From: Tieghemiomyces parasiticus
Lineage: Eukaryota; Kickxellomycota; Dimargaritomycetes; Dimargaritales; Dimargaritaceae
Assembly (NCBI GenBank): GCA_027575765.1
Contig: JANBPT010001066.1
Location: 1 to 15,293, forward strand
Length of the DNA stretch: 15,293 nucleotides
Reading direction: 5' to 3'
Notes under the pieces: generated by a model
The model's database searches: none
What the model saw: only the letters and a program-made list of their open reading frames with translations
Told to the model about the DNA's origin: nothing
Position numbers and translations under genes: made by a program
Shown: one piece after another, positions 8,565 to 15,293 of the stretch
Layout: each line of letters opens with the position of its first letter
Numbering within the stretch: position 1 is the first letter of the stretch

Positions 8565-10493
8565 ATGGCGTCGCCTCGGGTCCGCTGGGCCCTATGTTTT
8601 CCGAAACCGCGATTCCAGGCCAGAGTGAGCTGTTTAGCCCGACTGTATACAACAGAAGCACCAAAAGCCAGCGTAAGTAACTGTCCGCTTCTCAAGCCAA
8701 GCCCTAACTCACATTAAGAAGGTAAAGCATCCCGCCGCTCAAGCTACCCGGTCCTCTTCCTTCCATACTATCTCTTTCTCACCGTCCAGCTACCGATCGT
8801 ACAGAAAATCGAGGCCAAGCGACAGGCCGCCCTGCTTGGCGGCGGTGTGAGCCGTATTACAGCTCAGCATAGCAAAGTAGGTCATCATGAGTGCCCAACG
8901 AACGATACTGGTACCAAGTGGACTAAGGGAATCAATAGGTGACGACCTGTGTCTAGTCTGATTCGTCCGACCCCAGCCGCTACCGTCGCCGGTCGCTAAG
9001 ATTTTACCTTGGACAGTGTCCCCCCCCCTTCACTCTTAATTTCGCATGTATCTCAGGGCAAGTTGACGGCCCGCGAGCGCATTGCGTTACTGGTTGACCC
9101 AGGCACCTTCCGCGAATACGACACTTTCGTCGAACACGACTGCATCGACTTTGGTATGCAAGACACGGTGGTCACCGGAGATGGTGTGGTTACGGGCCAA
9201 GGCCAAGTAAACGGCCGTACCATCTTTCTTTACAGCCAGGACTTTACAGCCTACGGGGGGTCCCTCTCCCGTGCCCACGCGGCGAAAATCTGCAAAATCA
9301 TGGACAAGGCCCTACTGGTCGGTGCTCCCATTATCGGCCTGAATGATTCGGGCGGCGCGCGGATCCAGGAAGGCGTCGACTCGCTCGCCGGGTACGCCGA
9401 TATTTTCCAACGTAACGTCCTGGCCTCCGGCGTCGTCCCGCAAATCTCGCTCATCATGGGACCCTGCGCAGGCGGCGCCGTGTATTCTCCGGCTCTAACG
9501 GACTTCACCTTCATGGTACGTGATACATCTTACCTGTTCGTGACGGGCCCTGAGGTCGTTCGCGCGGTCACGGACGAGGTGGTCACCCAGGAAGAGCTTG
9601 GTGGCAGTCGCGTACACACCACCTTGTCTGGTGTGGCCCACCGGGCCTTTGATAACGACGTGGAGGCCCTTGCCCGCCTGCGCGAATTCCTGGATTTCCT
9701 ACCGGCTTCTAACCGTGAAGCCGAGTCCGTGGTACGGCGGCACACCGATGACCCTGCCGACCGCGCCGACGTTGCCCTGGACACGATCGTGCCGACGGAT
9801 ACCACCCGGGCCTACGACATGAAGGATGTGGTCCGTCGATTGGTGGACGACGACACGTTGTTTGAGATCATGCCCGACTACGCCCGCAACATCCTGATCG
9901 GGTTCGCGCGGTTGGGCGGTCGGTCGGTCGGTGTGGTGGGCAACCAACCCCTGGTATCCTCGGGCGCGTTGGACATTAACGCCTCGGTCAAAGCTGCCCG
10001 CTTCGTCCGTTTCTGCGACGCCTTCCACCTCCCAATCATCACTCTGGTAGACGTCCCGGGGTTTATGCCTGGTACGGCTCAGGAACACCAAGGTATCATC
10101 CGTCACGGCGCCAAATTGCTCTATGCTTATGCTGAGGCCACTGTCCCGAAACTCACCGTCATTACGCGTAAGGCCTACGGCGGTGCTTACGACGTGATGA
10201 GCTCAAAGCACTTACGGGGTGATGTCAATTACGCGTGGCCGACAGCCGAGATTGCCGTCATGGGTGCCCAGGCCGCGGTGGAAATTATTTTTAGGCGACC
10301 GACTGATATGGACGACCGTGTCCGTGAATACACTGACAAGTTTGCCAATCCGCTGCCAGCCGCTCGCCGGGGTTTCCTGGACGACATCTTGCAGCCTCGG
10401 CATACTCGCGCCCGCCTAATCGAGGATTTGGCTAGCTTGGCTGGAAAACGGCAGACCAACCCACCCAAGAAGCATGGCAACATACCTCTATGA
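8565..10493 (+). CDS. PCCB: Propionyl-CoA carboxylase beta chain, mitochondrial, 3 exons, 543 aa
   Basis: Carboxyltransferase subunit of biotin-dependent propionyl-CoA carboxylase, which makes methylmalonyl-CoA from propionyl-CoA in the mitochondrial matrix. Exons 8565–8672, 8790–8876 and 9057–10493, all phase 0 with consensus GTAAGT/GTAGGT donors and CAG acceptors. The first 36 residues form an Arg-rich presequence without acidic residues until E31. Exon 2 carries the ALLGGG...QH motif, joined to GKLTARER (66–73). Catalytic-domain motifs: [11 protein letters not shown] (161–171), [11 protein letters not shown] (200–210, oxyanion hole), [10 protein letters not shown] (396–405), [13 protein letters not shown] (436–448), and the C-terminus GNIPL. 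Length and sequence match animal PCCB (~539 aa) far better than acetyl- or methylcrotonyl-CoA carboxylases. The alpha (biotin) subunit is not in the window. An in-frame ATG upstream near 8427 exists but gives a less plausible leader. Confidence 0.95.
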
Positions 10494-10705
10494 CAAGGGT
10501 AGATATGGGACGGAGTTTACCGATAGCTTTTTTTTGGCCTGGGGCGATTTACACGTTCTGCGAGTTTTTCCATGGCTCATAATTAAGACCGGCGGATTGA
10601 TGTAACCGACAAACTACTACTAGTCGGTAAATTCTCTAAACACCTCATCTTCAAGAGGGGTTCCTTGCGAATTAAACATTTATGAACAACAACGCAGACC
10701 AATGC
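10494..10705. other. Convergent 3' intergenic region
   Basis: 212 nt shared by the 3' ends of PCCB and the ZW10 gene. It contains a run of eight T's near 10529–10536 and a 6-bp inverted repeat (ACCGAC/GTCGGT, 12-nt loop) near 10607–10630. No canonical AATAAA is seen in a convincing position for either gene. Confidence 0.5.
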
Positions 10706-13700
10706 TTAGTCAAGCCGCCGCCGGATGACTTCCAAATTGGCCGCCCGCCGCGGAGAGTCGGCAAAGAGTGCACAAACCAGGTTGGTCAACTCGGTGGCAT
10801 TGAAATCCGCAAGCTCTCCGGCCTCCAGGCGTGCCATGATCCCGGCCATGTTGAGCTGGAGGATATCGTGCACTTGGCGGAACTTGCGGGCACTGGGCAC
10901 GTAGCGATGTAGGGCCTCGGCCTCCACCTCTTGGTCAGTGGCGAGTCCGCGTTTCGGCCGGTCGCGCAGGGCGGCTATTACGGTACCAAAGCGCTGCAGA
11001 GCCGCTTCCAGGGTTCCCAGGACGGCGTGTAGGCTTTCCGAGTCGTCTACTCCGATATCTACTAGATCGAGCACCTCGTCCACGACGTAGGTCAGTAGGG
11101 CCTGCAGCAAGGTCCGGCCGGTGGCCACGGCGAAAAGGTGGGCTGGTAGGGCTGGCCGCCAGACGCTGACGAGCCGTTCCCAGTCAGCCACGGTGTTACG
11201 GATAGCCCGTCCGATGGCGGCGGCCTTATCCGGTAAGGAGGCGTCCTGGAACCCGCCGGGCACTTTAAGGGCCTGCAGAAGGTCAGTCTGCTGCCGGGTC
11301 AGCTGTTGGGCCAGGAGTCGCTCCCCCTGGCGGCGGAACAGGTGAGCCAGGTCCAGGAAAGTGAGTTGCGCTGCGCCCGAGGTTGACGACGACGACTTGG
11401 CTAGCCGCGGGCCGTACAGCCAGCCTAGCAGAGCCAGATGGTGTGCGAGGAACTGGCAGTCGTTATGGACCAGGACGGCTAGGGTCGGTACGTGGAGGTC
11501 TGGGGAGCCGGAAGTTTCGGCCCCAGGTAGGGCACCCAGGACTCGGGCACGGTAATAATCGAAAATATCGCGGCAAATCGCGACCAGGCTTTGAGCTCTG
11601 CGTTGGTAGCGGGCGGGGGTGGGTGAGAAGGGAACATGGCAGTAAGCGGTGTGAGATCCGGCCTATCCATAGTATGCAAGAGAGCGGTCCTGATTGCTGG
11701 TATGGACGGTCTACTTACGCGACCTCATCGTGCTCGGATGCCTCGTCCAGGATGGCGACCGCCGCGGCAAGCAACTGCGCGGGAACGGCGGTGATCTGGC
11801 AGCGAGGGAAGGCGAGGGCCGGCCGCTCGGTAGCAGCGTGGGCCCGCAGGGGGTCTGCACGGCGCTTAACCTCGTTCAGCTGGGCAGCAATGGGTGTGGC
11901 GAGCAATTGGTCGAGCATAGCGGCTGGAAGGAAAGTAGAGTAAAGTAATGCAAAAAAAGTAAACGCGAATTAGAATTGATGATGAAGAAAGCCTGGGTCC
12001 TTGGAGAAACCTTCCCTCCTCCAGACCAAATGGAAAAGAGACCAGCGAAGCAGGTATGGCAGGTAAATTCTTACCTTGGAATGAAGGGCCCGCCGAGGCC
12101 TCGACGACAGCATAGTCCTGCCTAGCGATAAGGCGCTCGACGAGGGCCAAGGCATCGCGACGGCGCTTAGTGATAAAGTGTACGCCCAGGTTCGCTGCGA
12201 AATCGGTCAAGGGCCGCTCCGTACCTGGCAGGAAGCCTATGCGAATGGAAGGTGGAAATAATGTGCAACAGACAATTGAGGACTTGGTTAGCATGGGTCT
12301 GGGATGGCGCATTTCTGGCTCTCACTTGCTTTGCTGCCAATGGGGTTATAGTTCTCCCTCGATTCAGTACAAGTTGGCCTAGTTGTAAGGATAGGGTGGC
12401 CTACCTAGTTCCACGAGGCGGTCTTCGTAGTGTCTCAGTTGCTCCGCGGTGACCTGGAATGCCGCAAAGTGAGCCTTGTGGTCGGGGATACTGTCCAGGA
12501 GATGCCCCCGGATGAGGCGTGGGAAGAGATCGCGCTGGATCAAGGCCTGGCCCAGCAGCGTCATGGGTCGATCGCTGTCCCCGAGGCCCCCCGAGTCCTG
12601 ACCAAAAAACACGTGGTCCCGCACGAACATAAGCAGGGTTGTGAGATTTATGAGCGGCCGGTCAACAGCGGTGGTAGCCATCGTGGAACCTACTGTGGTC
12701 ATGGGGTCGGTTTGGTGACGGAGACGAAGGACTGGTTCGCCCTGGTCGGCATCATCTGTCCCCGTTACGACGACTTCCCATCCAGGAAAGTCCCGTTGAC
12801 AAAGTCGGTTGATGAACAGGTCGTCCAGGTGCTGGGCAAAGTAGTTGATTTGTTCGTGCAGATGCCCCAGACGGGCCAATACGCGGTACCCATCGTGAGG
12901 TAGCCGCTGCTGAGAAGGGAGCTCCGGGGCTTCGCGGACACGCAGTACGGGACCGCCCGCTTCTCCCTTGGTGTCACCCTCTGTCAGTGTGACTGTGGCC
13001 TGAAACTGTCGCGCCAGACTCTCGATTACGGCAAAACGGTGGCGATCTAGCCGGTCGCGAAAGGCGTTGGCCAGCCGGGTACCCGATAGGACCGGAGAGG
13101 CGGCCAGATCGGTTCGCAACTCGTCCATCACGTCGACGGCCTCCGAGTAGCTGTGGTTATTTACAAGGTAACGGGCCCGTTCTAGACGCTGCCGGAGATC
13201 CTGCAGCCGCCGTAGCTGCACGACTTTTTCGTCCTGTCGCCGGGCCTCGGCCACTAGTTGTCGTTCCCGACTGAGGGCGTCCGTGAGACAACCCTTCAGG
13301 CCCCGAGCCGGGTCGAGGACCACTTCGGCTAGGGACGCTACATCGACGGTGAGGGCATCCAGGTCGGTGGCTTGACGGTCGGCCCTGGTCATGGCCTCGG
13401 CGAAGGCCGAATAGTCGTCGACCAGAGTGTGTTGTACTCGACTCTATACAGGGCAGTCAGGATGGCGGTTACCAGGTGTGGGATGCAGAGTCAATAGGGG
13501 AGAGGGACGGGTCGAGGCCGGGCATGCCATGTGATGAAGTCGAACAGGGCTCCTCTGTATGCCCACGCATTGCGAGGGGTACGAGCCCACGGGATGGCCG
13601 AGGAAGGGGGGTGGGGCTTACCTTTACGGCATCGATGTGCTGGTCCACGGCGGTCAGTGCCCGCCGGATGTTGTCAGTAGTGAGCTCGGTGCCGGGTGGC

Positions 13701-13756
13701 GGGAGGGGCAGACTCGCGGCCACGGTGGCGATGCCCGTATGTAGGTCGGTGTCCAT
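10706..13756 (-). CDS. ZW10: ZW10 homologue (RZZ / NRZ-Dsl1 tethering complex), 5 exons, 810 aa
   Basis: ZW10 is part of the Dsl1/NRZ complex that tethers Golgi-to-ER vesicles and, in animals, of the RZZ kinetochore complex. Exons 13756–13622, 13443–12405, 12236–12075, 11923–11719 and 11597–10706; phases agree throughout (0, 1, 1, 2). The ATG has A at −3. Family landmarks in order: N-terminal coiled-coil region where YSAFAEAM (~55–62) matches the YSEFLPSM block; a second helical stretch with heptad-like Leu/Arg (~90–160); SINL-type region INLTTLLMFVRDHVFF; LVELGFLPG followed by FAANLGVHFITKRRRD (~388–420); VLVHNDCQFLAHHLALLG (~545–565); and the C-terminal ALFADSPRRAANLEVIRRRLD-like end matching ALFQNTERRAAALAKI. 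The length is close to human ZW10 (779 aa). Several junctions fall inside conserved blocks, which supports the splice model. A yeast-type Dsl1 is much more diverged, so ZW10 is the better name. Confidence 0.85.
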
Positions 13757-15293
13757 GGTAAGAATGGAACAGGGTATTCTTTTATGAAAAAGAGGCCGAG
13801 TGAAGAATGCGAAGCCCTGTGCATAGTGTGGGATGTTGCATCTATGTGTAAGGTGCCGAGGGCAGTTGGGAGATTTGATGGTGGGGCCACGGCCAACGGA
13901 CCAGTGACATCCTCCGCTCCTTAAGCAGGCTCCGTTGAGCGGTAGGGTCTACCTGGGCTCTTTGAACTGGCCTGCCAAGTGAACAGGAGCTGCGAGATGG
14001 TAGGAGGGCAACTTCAATCCTGCATGGCTTGAACCGCGCCCACTGGCCCTGAACGCCCCTGTGAGCCAGCATGACGTTACATCAGCCACGCTGACCTCGC
14101 CTAACCGCTGAACCCGCTTCGTCACGCCCAGACATTTTCCTCCAGACGCTGACTCTCCATCATTGACCGTCACGCTGCACCCGAGCGAGTCTCTGGCCGT
14201 CTCACTCATGTGGATGTGGTGGGTACCCGACTTGCCTACCAACTGGGGTGTGTATTGGAATGTACTTGACTGCGGCGATGAGGGCCAAGGCTGAGGTAGA
14301 CAGGATGCATTAAATGTCGCGAACTGCATGCCAAGGGCTGAGGCCAGCCTATTGGCGGGAATTATTGGGTGGTAATGGTTGTGTTTAGTCTCTCTCAGTC
14401 CCCTCGGACATGGTATGGCAATCAGTCAGCATCATCACTGGCTGCAGTGATGGGGGTCGTCCATCGACCGGTGGTTGCGAGGCGGCAGATGTGGCTAGAG
14501 ACAAGGTTGGCCCATTGGCCAGACGTCTAAATTTGGAGCTCCGCCAATCCACCCCGCCAAGCCGATTGTTCGTTACCACGTCGGTCATTAAGCCCTTCCA
14601 ACTATTCAACTGAGGGTGATTGTCGCATAATCTCCGCATCGATTGTTCTGTGGGCTCGCCAGTCCCCCCAGGCCTCACAAACACTTGCTCCGTCAAGGCC
14701 GTGTTTGCACGCTGCGGAGGAAGCGGGCAACTGAGGCAACATGGGAAGCTGCTTACTTGGCGTGGCGTGGCCAACCGTTAGGAAGGACATGCCAGATGTG
14801 ACAGCGATTGAACGGAGGTGTCTGTTGGTGTAAAAATAGCCGAGGGGGCGTGTGTGTGCGAGGCCCCGCCGAGGTCCAAGAAGGGTTACAGCACAGTCCA
14901 CCGCAGGTGACGAGGCAGGACGGCTGAGCAGTGGCGAAGGTGGCACGAGGCAACATGAAGGCCCATATGCACCCAGAACACTTAACGCCTGGCTACCGAA
15001 CGTGTTCCCGACCTGTCGGGCCCCCCTCGTCCTTCCCTATGAGGCTCCCTGGCTCTTGACTGGGCCTGGTCTGCCTTTTATTGGTACAGCTAGCCGCCAC
15101 GCCCACCGGCCGGCAGGCCCGCCACGGCGCACGCCCACCAACGGCCGAGCGCCGTCCACATTGCCGCATATGCCTAAAAAAGAAAGGGAGACGGGAGGCC
15201 GCGGGGCGACAATCCTCGCGGGAGGTCGAAATTTCGTCGGCCATCACGGCGATCCTTCGTTCATTCATGGTCCACCACTAGCTAGCCCGGCTG
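13757..15293. other. Right flank without a supportable gene
   Basis: About 1.5 kb upstream of ZW10. Minus-strand open frames at 13949–14329, 14385–14774, 14602–14946 and 14993–15268 have low-information, Ser/Pro/Arg-rich translations and no recognisable domain, and I could not connect them by phase-consistent introns of normal length. A perfect hairpin (8-nt arms, 4-nt loop) lies at 14433–14452. The last ~120 nt may hold the terminal exon of a minus-strand gene that enters from the right; this is reported as a finding, not as a gene. Confidence 0.5.
13779..13786 (-). promoter_or_regulatory. TATA-like element upstream of ZW10
   Basis: CATAAAAG on the minus strand lies about 23–30 nt upstream of the ZW10 ATG at 13756. 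This is the same spacing as the TATAAAAA before the flavin reductase ATG. It is a weak match and could be chance. Confidence 0.25.

Noticed and set aside
8300..8717. Overlapping open frames of 106–131 codons around PCCB exon 1 on both strands
   Set aside because: They are shadows or upstream extensions of PCCB exon 1; the presequence beginning at 8565 and the GTAAGT donor at 8673 explain the region.
13949..14329. 126-codon minus-strand frame ending near a GTAGAC donor-like site
   Set aside because: No recognisable domain, no phase-matching partner exon, and composition like non-coding DNA.
14385..14774. 129-codon minus-strand frame
   Set aside because: Ser/Pro/Arg-rich translation without family resemblance; overlapped by other equally open frames.

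Overview
The window looks like nuclear DNA of a eukaryote, most likely an early-diverging fungus. Four protein genes can be assembled, and all are broken by short GT–AG introns of about 65–195 nt with donors such as GTAAGT and GTAGGT. Two products carry mitochondrial-type N-termini. The standard genetic code fits throughout. The assignment to early-diverging fungi rather than Dikarya is inference. It rests on a methylmalonyl-pathway enzyme (PCCB), a full-length ZW10 and a probable NELF-B relative occurring together in a compact, short-intron genome. A non-fungal opisthokont or another protist cannot be excluded.

Layout: 1–2076 is gene-poor and looks AT-rich. It holds two diverged copies of a ~251-bp direct repeat, each starting with the same 9-bp hairpin, plus further hairpins. 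At 2077–5618 (minus) is a seven-exon gene for a ~892-aa helical protein that I assign with moderate confidence to the NELF-B/COBRA1 family. A ~380-bp divergent promoter region separates it from a two-exon plus-strand gene (5999–6889) for a mitochondrial flavin reductase-like protein. A 1.7-kb gap follows with a long imperfect hairpin. At 8565–10493 (plus) is a three-exon gene for the propionyl-CoA carboxylase beta chain. It converges on a five-exon minus-strand gene (10706–13756) for ZW10. The last 1.5 kb holds no gene I can support, only one weak candidate for a terminal exon running off the right edge.

There is no operon logic: these are independently transcribed eukaryotic genes. Two act in mitochondria (flavin reductase, PCCB), one in ER/Golgi tethering or the kinetochore (ZW10), and one probably in RNA polymerase II pausing. 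Splice models were built by hand from phase, consensus and family resemblance. Phases agree at every junction, but exon 2 and the start of exon 5 of the NELF-B-like gene remain uncertain.
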